DNA of 64,000 nt, from NCBI RefSeq assembly GCF_050624435.1, contig NC_134545.1, positions 84,083,563 through 84,147,562 of the forward strand. The letters run 5' to 3'. The DNA comes from Tenrec ecaudatus (lineage: Eukaryota > Chordata > Mammalia > Afrosoricida > Tenrecidae). The notes under the pieces were generated by a model that had not been told where the DNA came from, ran no database searches, and was given only the letters and a program-made list of their open reading frames with translations. How positions within the stretch are numbered: the first letter of the stretch is position 1; each line of letters starts with the position of its first letter. Position numbers and translations under genes: made by a program. Shown here one piece after another: positions 43,268 to 54,882 of the stretch.

Positions 43268-43269
43268 AC

Positions 43270-43311
<42 letters not shown>

Positions 43312-43355
43312 CATTACATATACATACACACACATACATATATATATACATATAG
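43268..43355. repeat. AC/AT compound microsatellite
   Basis: Alternating (AC)n, (AT)n and ATAC units inside the split AfroSINE. Confidence 0.95.
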
Positions 43356-43399
43356 GGTCGCTCTGTGTCCGAACAGTCCGCGGGGGGGGGGGGATGGGG

Positions 43400-43545
43400 G
43401 TGTGGAGCAAAGATTAAGCGCTTTGCTGCGAACGGAAAGCCCCACAGTCTGAACCCACAAGAGAAAGGACCCAGTGGCTGCTTCCGTAAGGCCTGCAGCC
43501 TGTGTGCGCAGGACCGCTGAGTCGGAGTGAGTGCAGGGACACACG
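43400..43545 (+). repeat. AfroSINE, partial
   Basis: gcaaagattaagcgctttgc, tgcgaacggaaagccccaca, gtggctgcttccgtaaggcc and tgagtcggagtgagtgc. It follows a G run at 43381-43393. Confidence 0.78.
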
Positions 43546-43599
43546 CAGTAGGAGCCTGTCCTTTGGGGGAAATGAACAAGGCACCTAGGACTGCTTGGC

Positions 43600-43800
43600 A
43601 CAGCCCGCACTGCCATCGAGTTGATTTGGACTCTCAGCGACCCTAACGACAGGGTAGGACAAGCCCCTGTGTGTTTCCAAGACATTACATCTTTCCAGGA
43701 GTAGACAGCCTCATCTCTCTCCCACAAAGTGACGTGTGACTTCGAACTGCTGTCCTTGAGGTTAGCAGCTCAATATATAGCCCACTATGCTACCAGGGCG
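43600..43800 (-). repeat. AfroSINE
   Basis: cccgcactgccatcgagttg, gagtagacagcctcatctct, gacttcgaactgctgtcctt and atgctaccagggcg. Confidence 0.9.
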
Positions 43801-44705
43801 ACTGGACACTGAGCAGGTACTAATCAAATTGTGGTCTTTTCTCCTTCTCTTTTTAAATTAAAGTCAGTGAATAGGGGAGATTTCCCAAGGTAGGCAATGA
43901 ATGGCTCCCCAGGAAAACGGGGGAAATATCAAAGGCTTGTTAGAAATGTCAACAATTCCCGTGGCACCTGGAGTTGCCATGTTCATTTGACCAGGATAGT
44001 GGTTCCCAAGTTGTACACCTGTGGGATTTCATATGCAAAACAGTTTGGTTCTCTGAATAAAATAGCAAGGATTTCCCCCCTCTGAACCCTGTTCTCTGCC
44101 CTGTAATCATACACGGAAGATCAGAGGCTTCATCACCTCCATACCACATTTTCCTTCCAACTCTTGCGGCTGCTGCTTAGGTGCCGGTGAGCAGGAGCTG
44201 AGGATAAAATGATCATGCAAATGACGGGAGGAAGGGAGACGCTCATCACTTTAGTGCAACAATTACTTCCACAGGCGGTTGTGGTTTGTATGTTCAATGC
44301 ACGTCAACATTTCCCCCCCCTATTTGAGTTGGTCCTCGTTTCCACTGTGGAATTACATCCGTAGTTGGGGCAGTGCACAGTGTGTGCTGGACTGCCGGAA
44401 CACACTGACCTCCAGGCACGCACCGAGCCGGTCGGGGAACCTTTGATTGAGCACTTGTGCTCGTGAGAACATGGGTTATTCGTCCATAGTTTTAGTAACT
44501 GAGGTGTTGCTACTTAAAATCGTGCTTTGCAGCGTTGTGTTTTTATTACGTACAAAGGTAAGGTAACGGTTGTCAAAGTCCCCCTACATGTAAGGATTTC
44601 TGCATGGAAAAGAAACATTTGAATCTAAAGTGATCCCCCCCCCACACACACACACACATTTTCCAGACCTGACAGAACATGAGCATCTGGCTTTGGGGTC
44701 GGCCC

Positions 44706-45140
44706 TGTTGCTGGTGTCAGGGGCCACTGAGTCAATTCTAACTCATGCTAGGTGACCTTCTGTACAGCAGAGCGCCCTCCTCAATCGTTTGCGCATATTG
44801 TTGCCACCCCTGCGCCGATCTGTCATGCCAAGGGCCTTCCTCTGTGTACTGCCCCTTCACTCTGCCAAGCACAATGCCCTCTTCCAGGCGCTCGGGCGCC
44901 CGGTGTTGTTATTGGTGCACAACAGAAGGAAGCACGGCCGGTCCTGCGCCAGCCTCACCATCGTCGCTCTGCCTGAGCCCATTGCGGCGGCCACGGTGCC
45001 AGTCCACCTCCTCGAAGGACCTTCCTCGTTTTTGTTGCCCTTCTACCAGACATGGTGCCCTTCTCCAAAGACTGGTCTCTCCTGGCATCATGTCCGAAGT
45101 ACGTAAGACCAAGTGTCGCCATCCTTACCTCGAAGGAGTG
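44706..45140 (-). mobile_element. Two RTE/BovB 3' fragments
   Basis: One fragment begins ttgctggtgtcaggggccac at 44708. Another set of the same landmarks follows, from gtgcacaacagaaggaagca at 44914 through cggtcctgcgccagcctcac, cttctccaaagactggtctc and gtccgaagtacgtaagacca. Order and duplication suggest two overlapping or rearranged copies in the same orientation. Confidence 0.75.
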
Positions 45141-45149
45141 CTCAAAGGA

Positions 45150-45300
45150 GCCCAGCCGTATTTTTCCTGGTAGCCAAGCACCATCGGATTTCTTCACCAT
45201 GCTTTGCTGTGGTACCCACCTCTTCAGTGATCTCCTTATGAGGGCGAGTAGGAAAGGGGGTGTCAGGCAAGCTAGAAACCAGAGCTCTTTTTAAGATTGG
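45150..45300 (-). mobile_element. L1 3' UTR fragment
   Basis: tagccaagcaccatcggatt, tcttcaccatgctttgctgt and cctcttcagtgatctcc match the module of the local L1 family. It is abutted directly to the RTE fragment. Confidence 0.7.
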
Positions 45301-45407
45301 TTGAGTCAGGTCTCCTAATCCACTAATTACGTGATATGTGCCATGTTTTATAAGATGTGCTGTTTCGACGTCTTCGGGCTTCATCCATAGTTTACATTCA
45401 TCTAGGT

Positions 45408-45599
45408 CAGCAGTTCTCAACCTGTGGGTCGAGACCCCTTTGGGAAAGGGTCATTTGACCCTGTGGTCACCCGATTCATAGCAGTAGCAAAATGACAGTT
45501 ATGAAGTAACAACGAAAATCACTTTGTGGTTGGGGCAGTCACCACAACATGAGGAACTGTATGAAAGGGTTGCGGCATAAGGAAGGCTTAGAAACACTG
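45408..45599 (+). mobile_element. SPIN-like hAT element with 8-bp target-site duplication
   Basis: 192 bp from CAGCAGTTCTCAACCTGTGG to an AGAAACACTG end. The flanks atctaggt (45400-45407) and atctaggc (45600-45607) match at 7 of 8. The interior has gtagcaaaatgacagttatg and caacatgaggaactgtatga. Confidence 0.95.
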
Positions 45600-45761
45600 A
45601 TCTAGGCGTCTAGATAAATTAAGTACATATTCCTATTTGTTGCGTATCTACACTGCCGTACTTGGCATGGTAGTTCATTCTGTGGACCATGAGTGGCTAT
45701 TGACATTTCAGTTAAGTATCTGAAACAAATTGAAATTGAGTTCCTCTACTGTACTAGATAA

Positions 45762-45976
45762 GGAGCGGTGATGTATAGTGGTTATGCATTGGGTTGCTCA
45801 CTGCAAGGTCAGCAGTTTGAAAGCACCCACTGCTCCAAAGGAGAACAATGGGACTTGCTACTCCCTGCAAAGAGCTACAGTCTCAGAAAGTCAAAGGGGC
45901 AATTCTACTCTGTCCTAAAGGGTTCCTATGAATCGGTGTTGACTTAATGGCAGTGAGCTTGGTTTGGTGTTTATTG
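45762..45976 (+). repeat. AfroSINE
   Basis: tatagtggttatgcattggg, aggtcagcagtttgaaagca, ggcaattctactctgtccta and agtgagcttggtttgg. Confidence 0.9.
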
Positions 45977-46031
45977 TACTGGTCATACTTTAGATGACCT
46001 CCTCTGGGAAGGCGGATGTGAGGGATGGCAT

Positions 46032-46237
46032 AGCGGATGTTCTGGTGGCATAGTGCTTAGGAGTTGGGCTGCCATCCACAAGGTCAGTAATTCGAAACCA
46101 CCATGCTCCTCTGGAGGAAGATGGGGCTTTCTATTCCCCCAAAGAGTTGCAGTGCCGGAAGCCCACGGGGGACAGTTCTACCCTGTCCTCCAGTGTCACC
46201 ATGAGCCAGCATCAGTTCGATGGCAGGGAGTTGGAGC
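46032..46237 (+). repeat. AfroSINE
   Basis: ttctggtggcatagtgctta, agtaattcgaaaccaccatg, cagttctaccctgtcctcca and tgagccagcatcagttcgat. Confidence 0.9.
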
Positions 46238-46481
46238 GTTTGCGGTACAGAGATCAGCCATTTCCATCGTCATGAGAACACCCTGTTATTCTCCTCTAGT
46301 CTACCTCGTGGTAGGTCCTCCGTTGGATGCTGGGTAAATGGCTAAGATTTCATGTTAATTGCAGCATGCATGCATATAAATGGTATAAGACTAGCATTAG
46401 TAAACTGTTGTGGATTAAATCTTCCGTACTCAGTACATTTCTTTTTTAACTTTCATGTTTAATCGCCCCTGCTGTTATCCT

Positions 46482-46690
46482 TGGCGAGCCCCGACGGCCT
46501 GGTGGGTTACATGTTAGGCTGCTAACGGAAAGACCAACAGTTCGAACTCCCCAGCCACTCTCTGGGAGAAAGACGAGGCTATCTGCTTCCACAAGATTTC
46601 CAGCCTCGGGAACCCCAGGGAGCAGTGCTGCCCTGTCCTGCCGGCCACTGGGAGTCCGAATGGGCGGGCTGGCTGGCAGTTGGTTGTGAC
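46482..46690 (+). repeat. AfroSINE
   Basis: gagccccgacggcctggtgg, aacagttcgaactccccagc, gagaaagacgaggctatctg and agtccgaatgggcgg. Confidence 0.89.
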
Positions 46691-47004
46691 TGTCTGCCTT
46701 CACTGGAGAAGAGAATTTTTTGTGACAAATTACCCTTCTAAAGAGTCTCTTGCACAGCTCTGGAAATGCCTGTGCCTACATGCTTCATGGCCACCCGGGG
46801 ACGGCTATGACCGAGAGATTCTGGGCCAGCAGTCACTCACGACTGGTCTTAGGCCTTTCCGTTCTGCTTAAAGCAAGCCGAAAATGCTTTGGTGGAGATC
46901 AAAAATGGTCAACTTGGGGATAGGAGGATGAACTGAAGAGTTCTTATGATGTGGAGCATGTCTGTTGGTGAAATGGACGGGATTTCGTTTCTTCACTTTG
47001 TTTT

Positions 47005-47202
47005 TGTTGGGGGCCATTGAGTTGATGCTGAATCGGCAAGCCCATGTGTTGGGGTCAAACTGCCGCCTGAGGATTCTTGACTGTCACCTTTATGGAAGTA
47101 GATGCAAGTAGAGGGCTCTTTCTCTTGGAGCTGCCGAGTGGCCTTGAACTGCCAGATTTTCAGTTAGCAACCAAGCATTTAACTGTGCCACCACGAAACC
47201 GT
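47005..47202 (-). repeat. AfroSINE, diverged
   Basis: ggccattgagttgatgctga, ggaagtagatgcaagtagag, gccttgaactgccagatttt and ctgtgccaccacgaaacc. Confidence 0.82.
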
Positions 47203-47862
47203 CGTGACTGTTTCTATTCACTTCTTTGACTTTAGCTTGGTTCACAAGCACAGCTATGAATGACGCTTGCGCCCGAGCGCTCCGATGAATCTCGGATGTA
47301 GGCAGCGATCGCGCCGGGCTTGCGCCGCTGTCACCCGCCAGGCACGGCTGTTTCAGTGAGTCTGAGCACTGAGCAGCATTGGAGAGTGTGATGAGGACAT
47401 GGAAGCCCCACATCGTCGATGGGGGCCGCTCTGATTGAGTTTGGGCCGATCTCCGAGTTCTGTTTGAACTCCAGAGTGTTATCATTAGTGTTGATTTTGC
47501 CAGTTGGAGCCGTTGGGTTAGTTATATCTGTCGTGCTGTAAATGGTACAGGATCACGGCAGCACCAAGACACGGTCTTCTAATTCTACCTTGAGTGATGT
47601 GTAAGCGGGCCACCTTATTCCCATGGACACAGACGGATCATGTTTTTCCAGCAGAGAGAGGGGGAGTAGGTGTGATGGGGAGCCCAGGCCTCCTCTGGGA
47701 AGGCGGATGTGAGGGATACCCAAAGCTTTGGGGCCCTTTCTCTTGGGCGTTAGGTCCTGTTTGGGGATTGGCTTAGCATGGTATCAGCAAAGCAGGTTGA
47801 GTGTAGCTACCAAATAATTGTCATGGAAAATAAGGGGACTGGTCATTAGGGAAGCGTTTGTT

Positions 47863-47878
47863 CCCCCCCCCCCCCCCA
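47863..47878. repeat. C homopolymer, 16 bases
   Basis: A run of C only. Its exact length is likely to be assembly-sensitive. Confidence 0.95.
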
Positions 47879-48882
47879 ATTTTGAGAAGGAAAGTCAAGG
47901 TCTTCTCCATCCTTCAGTGAGATTCCTGAGAACCACATTATCTACAGGGTGCTGGAGCAGGAGGACCTCTGGAGCTTGCCCATCTCACTGCACCCCAAAA
48001 GAGGAATCAGGAACTGTCCCAGGCACGACTGAAAAAGTCACCCGGGTCCTGCTTGCTCACCCTGGCCCTGGAGGGCCCGACACTGAGTGGTAAACTAAAC
48101 CGGTTGGGCGTAAATTCTGGCTCTGAACTCGCTTGAGCGTGTTTCTGAATCTCTCAGTGCTTGTCCCCGCGCGTGACACATGCGAGGAGCTTGGCGCTTC
48201 CTGCTCAGGATGTCGTAAGTCCTCGTGATATGCAAAATAAGCTATGCAAAGCAGTCGGTCATGGGAAGCACCCCGGGAGCACTGGCTGGGATGGTGATCA
48301 TCCTTTGGGAAGCTCTGTCTCACTCCCTAATGCTTGCTATCAGGATTTCAGGGGTGGGCAGTGCTGTGGAAAGGTAGGGAGAATGAGTGACTTCCAGGGG
48401 GGGGTCTCCCCTCCCACCAGAAACATTTTCGATTCTGTTGACATTTTAATTTGAAAGAAGCGGCTATAGCCATGACTATGGGACAACCTTTGATCTTGTC
48501 TGACTCCGTTTTCTCGACGAGGAAGGGAAAGAGCCAAGATGATCCGGGACTTGGGGCTCCAGATGCCAGATTTAGCACATACACGTCTCGGAGGTCCAGT
48601 TTAATTTGAAGGATACATGAGCAGCAGTTCATGTTCTTTGTGTCAGGCTGTGCCATGGGTTGCACGGGGCATCCTTGAATACCTGTAGTTCATGTGTAAC
48701 TAAGCCTCCTGTGTTTGGTCCGGCAACACGACCCCGGGTCACATGACAAGAAGCTCCAGAGTTTGAGCTAGGACTCCGGCCTCTCGAACCAGCTCAGGAG
48801 CATTTGCCACCAGTTTCACTGGGCCAGGTTTCAGTAGCCATAGTCTGTGTGTTCTCAGTCCCTGCTTCCAATGTCTAAGGCG

Positions 48883-48883
<1 letters not shown>

Positions 48884-48929
<46 letters not shown>
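48884..48929. repeat. (CA)n microsatellite
   Basis: About 23 CA units. Confidence 0.98.
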
Positions 48930-48933
<4 letters not shown>

Positions 48934-48939
48934 TCCAGC

Positions 48940-49120
48940 TGTGATCAAGCTGACTTTGACTCAGTCCTGTGGGTCTGTCTCAAAGTAGGACTGAACTCCA
49001 CAGAATTTCAATGATGCAATCTTCCCGAGTAGATCACCATACCTTTCTTCCGAGGAACCTCTGGGTAGATTTGAACTGCAAACTATTCATTTAGTAGATG
49101 AGTGTTTAACTGTTGGGGCT
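48940..49120 (-). repeat. AfroSINE, diverged
   Basis: caagctgactttgactcagt, atcttcccgagtagatcacc, ggtagatttgaactgcaaac and gatgagtgtttaactg. Confidence 0.78.
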
Positions 49121-50394
49121 GTGCAGGGACTCCGAGTGCGCCCTGTGCAGCCAGTGTTAGCCGTGGAGTCCCTGCTGAGGCCCATCTTGCCCTCAGGACC
49201 GTTTACAGCTGGCCGCAGCCTTAGGGGCCTAGACAAAGCAAGACCCTCAGATGGTTGTAAAGGGAAGAAGCCTGATTGGGTCAGAAGAGGTCAGATTCTA
49301 GAAAGAAGAAATGCTACTCCTTCCCAGAGAGGAAAATGTTCTTCCATTTCTCCGTTACATGCAAGATAAAGGGGAGAAAAAATAAAAGCAAAACCCAGGG
49401 GCTTCCTGCTGCCTGCAGCAGTTGATCAAAGGCTCATCTGGGACATGTAACCGACTCGCCATCTGGTGCTATCCTCCTCTCTGGTTAATACCCGCAGTGG
49501 CATTTTTCTGCTTCTAAAAGCAGGGAAAGCAAAGTTGAGTTGATCCCAATGAGAGCTGCCAAGTTGCCTATCTGGGCTGGAACCAGAGCGGGTGACAGAA
49601 TACTTTGGAACGCCCTGGGCAGTGTTCAGGGAGACCAGCGGGCTATGACGGCATCAAGACATGTTACTGAGGGTTGCAAAGGGGAAGGTTGGTGGTTCCA
49701 GCCCAGCCAGGGGAGAGAGGCTTAGAGCTTAAAGGGAGCGGTGGCGTCACTCAGCATGATGATGTTTCAAATCCAAGGGAAGAGGTGGGTGGAGTCAGCG
49801 TTGAGTAGAGGCCTTGTGAGAACTGGGAAGCGGTCTCAAAGGGGAAGGAATGGGGAGTTCGAAGCCTGTGAATGGCGTGGAGAAGGAGTTTGCTTCACCA
49901 TGGGGGCCCTCAAAGCCACGCATCAAGGGCGCCCGGAGACTGGTCCATCGGAACATGTGAACCCGATCTGACTTCATTACAGAAGCGAAGGAGAGGGACA
50001 ACTGCCACTGCCTCAGCACAAACGGAGATCAAGGCGCCCGAGTGAACGAGCCGTCCTCTAGTGGTCACCGCCACGTATCGCCATGGGGGGACCGCCGGGG
50101 CGGGGTTTCCTTGGTAATGTTCCTTGTGAACAAAGACTGAAGTGCGGTGATAGAATCCAGGCAAAGCCCAGCTGCCAGTGCCATCAAACACCGTTTTGCT
50201 TGAAAGAAAGGCCTTTCACACAAACTATGGTGTTCAGGGGCTGGTAGTGTATGGACATTTTTTGGGGGGATATGAATGAGACCAGCCTGCCATTTCAAGC
50301 AAACCAGCACGCAGTCCTCCTAGCCAAGGATTAAATTGGGAGCTTTCGAGGAACCATTGGACATCGGGGAAACTTGTCGCTCCCACTGTACTTG

Positions 50395-50710
50395 GGTGTT
50401 GTTGTTGGGAGGTGCCATGAAGTCAAGGGCAACTCACAGCGACCTGACGTTCAACAGGATGAGACCCCTCCCAGTCCTGCGCCAGCCTTACAACCACTGC
50501 TGTTTGAGGCCATTGTTGGATCCGTTGTGTCAGTTCATCTCATTGCAGGCCGTCTTCTTTATGCCTCACCCACAAGCTCACCACGCATGACGTCCTTCTC
50601 CGTTGACCGGTATCTCCTGAGAACAATGGCCAATGTATGTGAGACCACGTCTCACCAGCCTCACTTCTCAGGAACAGTCTAGGCATACTTCTTACTAACA
50701 TTCTAGGCAT
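50395..50710 (-). mobile_element. RTE/BovB LINE 3' fragment
   Basis: gttgttgggaggtgccatga, agtcctgcgccagccttaca, gaggccattgttggatccgt, ccaatgtatgtgagaccacg. Same extent and orientation as the copy at 34128. Confidence 0.82.
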
Positions 50711-50889
50711 ACTTCTTAGTAAGATAGATTGGTTCATTCTGCTGGGAGTTTGGTTAACTTCTCAATATTGGAAACTTTTTTGGTAAGATTGGTAGTGATA
50801 TTGTTGAATGTGGTTGTTGTTTTTCATATCGTGGAATGAAATACATTGATGTTAAGAGGATTGTACAATTCGGAGAGTCAGTCTTTTCC

Positions 50890-51260
50890 AGTATGTATAG
50901 ATGATGTCTCAGTATATTTCACGGACAGGTGTCACTCAAAATGCTAGATCGACCAAAGGATTTCAGTGTAACAATCTGAATAGCGCCTTGAGTGTTAGAT
51001 TCCACATGCAGCCAGTCCACTGGCCACATTGTGGTGGACTAGTCAGGAAGAAGATTCACAATGATCTGGAAAGGCCATTGAAATGCTCTTCCTTTCTCCA
51101 ACTACATATGAGTATGAAATTGGAATTTCATTGTACATTTCAGTCAAAGCAACTTATCTTAATAGATTGCGTGCAGTCAGTCACAGGTACTTTTTCAAAC
51201 ATTGAAAAGGTTTGCAAACTTCAACAACCGTGCCAGTCTTCTCACCGATTCATTTTGCTT
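50890..51260 (+). mobile_element. Old hAT (ZBED/Charlie-like) transposase C-terminal remnant
   Basis: The frame contains KIHNDLERPLKCSSFLQLHM near 51053-51112, then SMKLEFHCTFQSKQL and later EKVCKLQQPCQSSH. This resembles the hAT C-terminal dimerisation segment (pattern LPFPTTYLCEAxFS, then KxxLRNRL-type) in decayed form. It has no terminal repeats in view. It is unrelated to the much younger SPIN copies. Confidence 0.55.
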
Positions 51261-51539
51261 TAGAAAACGCGGTGAGTTTTTGTAAACATATATTACTGTA
51301 GCGTGCAAGAAGTCTCTTGCTACAGCTAAAGGAATTCACATCGAAAACATGTTTATTTTCTATTTCTAAATATAGGTTGCTACAACCCACTGTCAACAAA
51401 AAGTCTTTGGACACGATCACTTCTTTTTTGTAAATAACTTTTTTCTTGTGAATTGAGTGATGGTTCACAGAGGAACCATTCAGCCACATTTTTGTTTCAT
51501 GTCGTTGTTCGTGATGTAGCATCACTTCCTCCCTGTATT

Positions 51540-51830
51540 TCCCGTTTCCATTCTTCTCTCCTCACCCTTTGAACTTTGCTTTTGTGAGCTCCAGTGGCTG
51601 ATTATTCTCAGGTGCGGGTACCACTCTAGTGTTCTTGCTCCCCCTGGGACTTGTCTGGCTGGAACCTGAGCTAAGGAGTCAAGTTCATTTTGAACCCCAA
51701 AGAATGGCTAAGGAAGGGCCATAGCCATAGGGGTCCACCAATCTGTGTCATACCAGGAAGCCAGTCTCTTTTCTGATTTTGAGTTTTGTTCCATAGTCTC
51801 TACCCTGTCTATCCAAGATCCTCTAGTGGG
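51540..51830. repeat. Old LINE-like 3' UTR remnant
   Basis: ccagtggctgattattctca and gtgttcttgctccccctggg are related to the 41700 and 57640-57960 blocks. Confidence 0.4.
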
Positions 51831-52344
51831 CCCCCTTTCCGAGTACTTGGTAGTGGTATTGACGCCTTCATTTTAAAGACAACCCAAGAATCCTGAGGCT
51901 CAGAGCCATTGCTGTAAATCAGTGAACAGAAGATGGGACCAGAATCTTGTCAGACATGCAGTGGGTGGTTTTCAGAGAAGGGAAGGGGGGAAAATCTGTG
52001 AAGTGTGTGAAGTAGACAGGTTGCTGGGATTGGTAATGCAAAGCTGCACCGGGCTGGGCAGATTAGCTTGCCTGGTTCTTTTTCACTGTGGCCCCTTGCC
52101 AGCCCAGCAAGACTGCTGTAGCTTCAACCCAGGCTTCTGCCCAGCTTCCCTGTGAAAGCAGAGAGCTGGTAGGCATTTACTGGTAGGCAGGGAGCCTGGG
52201 CCAGGCCAGCCATGTGATTAGGGTGGAAAAATATGTGATAAGAGCAGATCTGTAGGATTGTCAACTTTCTCAAGGGAACAGATTTCTGCCACCTGCTCGC
52301 TTTCCCCGGAGCCCTGGGGACGTCGTGTGAGGCTGTGTTCGAGG

Positions 52345-52735
52345 CTGGGTTGTCTAGAGAAACGAAACCAGTGACCCTCATACAGGAATAAGAATGAACT
52401 GTCCATCCAGAAGGCATCGCAGCGTGGTCCATCCCTGGCCCGTGGGTCCGATGCTTGCTGGAGCCCCCGCTTAGACTCACGTCACTGCAGGTTGAGAGGC
52501 TCAGAAAGGTGAAGTGGGGATGCAGGGACCTCACAGGCTCTGGGGTGGTTGATGGGAAGACGGCAAGGCAACAGCTCTCAGGGGTGGGTGACCCACATGG
52601 GGCCCCTGGAGGCAGACACCGAGCCCCAACAAGGAGGAAGGGGACATTACCAGGGCCTCTCTTATACGGAAGGCCACACCTCGCAGGGGGCATCACTCCA
52701 CCCCTACACGTGCACACAGGTGCAAAACTCAAATC
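52345..52735 (+). repeat. Unclassified dispersed repeat beginning ggctgggttgtctagaga
   Basis: It shares its opening (tctagagaaacgaaaccagt) with 55092-55130 (tccagagaaacaaaaccagt), and both continue as GC-rich blocks with a similar phrase order. The 323-aa minus frame across 52124-53095 is formed by this repeat plus AfroSINEs. Confidence 0.5.
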
Positions 52736-52736
52736 G

Positions 52737-52931
52737 AAGCTCACTGCCATCGGATCCATGTGGACTCCCAGCGACCCTTTAAGACAGCATAGAACCCCCC
52801 ACCCCCCCGGGGAGTCTCTGAGATAGTGACTCTGCGGGCGTAGGAAGCCCAGGATTTCTCCCGTGGAGTGGCTGCGGGTTTCACACTTGTGGTTTGCGGC
52901 CCAGGGTGTAACCTCCATGCCTCCAGGCTCC
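52737..52931 (-). repeat. AfroSINE
   Basis: aagctcactgccatcggatc, tagtgactctgcgggcgtag, cccgtggagtggctgcgggt and tccatgcctccaggctcc. Confidence 0.88.
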
Positions 52932-52957
52932 TCCACACACAGGTGCAAGTTGACAGA

Positions 52958-53088
52958 GGCTCCTTGGGAGTGGGATGAGGCTTCCTGCTCCCTGTAAAAC
53001 CGTACAGCCTGGGAAACCCAGCGGGCCATTCTCCTCTGCCCTGTCAGGTGGGTCTGAGCCCAGCCTGACTCGATGGCAGTGAATGTGT
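52958..53088 (+). repeat. AfroSINE, 3' two thirds
   Basis: gggatgaggcttcctgctcc, cgtacagcctgggaaaccca and gactcgatggcagtgaatgt. Confidence 0.86.
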
Positions 53089-53914
53089 GGGTCACGTCCC
53101 ACCACCCCCTCCCATTGCCGATCCAGGAACGTTCTGCATTCCAACTCTGCCCTCTGCGGGAGTGGGGTACAGCAGCATCGTGACATTCTGAAGTGTGTGT
53201 GTGTGTTTAGAAAACAGAAATGTATTTTGCATTGTGGAATAGCAAAGGCCCAATCATCAGTGCTACTTAGGGAAACTTCAGAACTCGACGTGTGCTTTTT
53301 GACACGGAGCTATCAGGGTGCTTTTTTGGGGTCGGTGGTACGAGGGAGCTTGGTGGTCTGACTGGCCATGCGAAACCACCAGGGAGCGCAGGCTAGACTG
53401 CTGCCAGGGGTTGGCACACGGCCTGTTGTTTTGGTGGAAGGGAGAGTCGACATAACGCTTGTGAGACCTATGCTTCAGGGTCCCTCAGTTGCCTGGGCCC
53501 CGTTTGTATTAGTAGTTCTGGATCATTTTTCTTTTCAAAAGAGCCCCCCCCCCAACAAAAGGTGTAATACCAGACCTCAAGCTTCGTTTTGAGGGGTGCT
53601 GTGATCTCAAACCTCGCCATGGCACAGAGCTGGGCAGTGTCTGGTGCTGTTGCACACAGGGTTGACGGCCCGAGTCACTCAGCAGCCCCTGACAGCCGCA
53701 GTACTCAATGGAAGGCCTAGGGCACCTAGGAGTTTGCTCTAAAGGCAGCCGTGGGTACGTGGGTGGGTCTTAGGAGGAAGCTGTGGCTCCCAAGAACGTG
53801 GTGCAGCATTGCTTTCAGGAGGTTTATTTAGAGTATCATTAATGCATATTTAGTAGTACGCATTCAAATTTAAAAGAACTGAGGAATCAGTTTTATTCTG
53901 TCAACCATACGGTA

Positions 53915-54115
53915 AAGGAGCCCTGGCCGGATGGTGGGTTCAGTGTTGGATTTCTGACTGCAGGGTCAATGGTTCAAACCGACCGGCCGCTCTGTGGGAG
54001 AAAGAAGAGGCCATCTGCTCCTGTAAAGGTGGACTGTCTCAACACAGGGGAGCTCTGCCCTCCCTGTAAGGCCAGTGCGTCCGAGTGGAAGGGCGCTGGC
54101 TGTGGGTGTTTTTTG
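53915..54115 (+). repeat. AfroSINE
   Basis: aaaggagccctggccggatg, aatggttcaaaccgaccggc, gaaagaagaggccatctgct and gtgcgtccgagtggaagggc. Confidence 0.9.
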
Positions 54116-54381
54116 ATTCCACACAGTACGTACTCCTGGACGCCGACCACGGGGGCTTTCCTTTTTTTTTTTTTTTGGTATAAGAAGCTAAAAAGTCATT
54201 CTCACTTGGTCTTGGTTCCCGCCCGCCTCCCCCCTCTTTTTGTTTTTGGTTCAGACGGATCCCTGAAGCATCTGCACTCGATCTTAGCCTCAAGGTCGAG
54301 AAGGGTTCCCTGAAGTATCTGAAGAGGACTTGGTGATGCTTGTACTTTTCAGACCCACAGCCTCCTGGGGACCGTCCTTTA

Positions 54382-54882
54382 TTTATTTATTTTTAAAAAT
54401 AGTTTTGTTAGGGGCTCATCCAACTCTATCACAATCCATACATGCATCAATTGTGTGAAGCACATCTGTACATTCATTGCCCTCATCATTCTCAAAACAT
54501 TTGCTCTCCACCTAAGACCCTGGCATCAGCTCCTCATTTTTTCTCCTCCCTCCCCACTCCCCCCCTCCCTCATGAACCCTTGATAATTTATAAATTATTA
54601 TTTTGTCATGTCTTACCCTGTCTGACGTCTCCCCTCACCCACTCTTCTGTTGTCCGTCCCCCAGGGAGGAGGCCACATGTAGATGCTTGTAATTGGTTCC
54701 CTTTCTACCCACCCTCCCTCCACCCTTCCGGTATCACCACTCTCATCACTGGTCCTGAAGGGATTACCTGTCCTGGATTCCCTGTGTTTCCAGTTCCCAT
54801 CTGTACCAGTGTACACCCTCTGGTCTAGCCGGATTTGTAAGGTAGAATTGGTATCATGATAGTGGGGCGGGGGAGGAAGCAG
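54382..54882 (-). mobile_element. 5'-truncated L1 with 15-bp target-site duplication
   Basis: Perfect duplication ggggaccgtccttta at 54367-54381 and 54883-54897. The insert is 3' UTR only, from tagttttgttaggggctcat to agaattggtatcatgatagt. Confidence 0.96.

Larger units (their letters stand above)
42978..43395 (+). repeat. AfroSINE split by SPIN and a microsatellite
   Basis: ggagccctggtggcgccgtc to gaaagatgaggctgcctttt precedes the SPIN at 43089. gatttacagcctcagaaact and tagggtcgctctgtgtccga follow it, separated by an AC/AT microsatellite at 43268-43355. Confidence 0.88.

Noticed and set aside
52124-53095. 323-aa open frame on the minus strand, the longest in the window
   Set aside because: It runs through an AfroSINE in each orientation and an unclassified repeat. 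It has no family similarity and no splice or promoter context.
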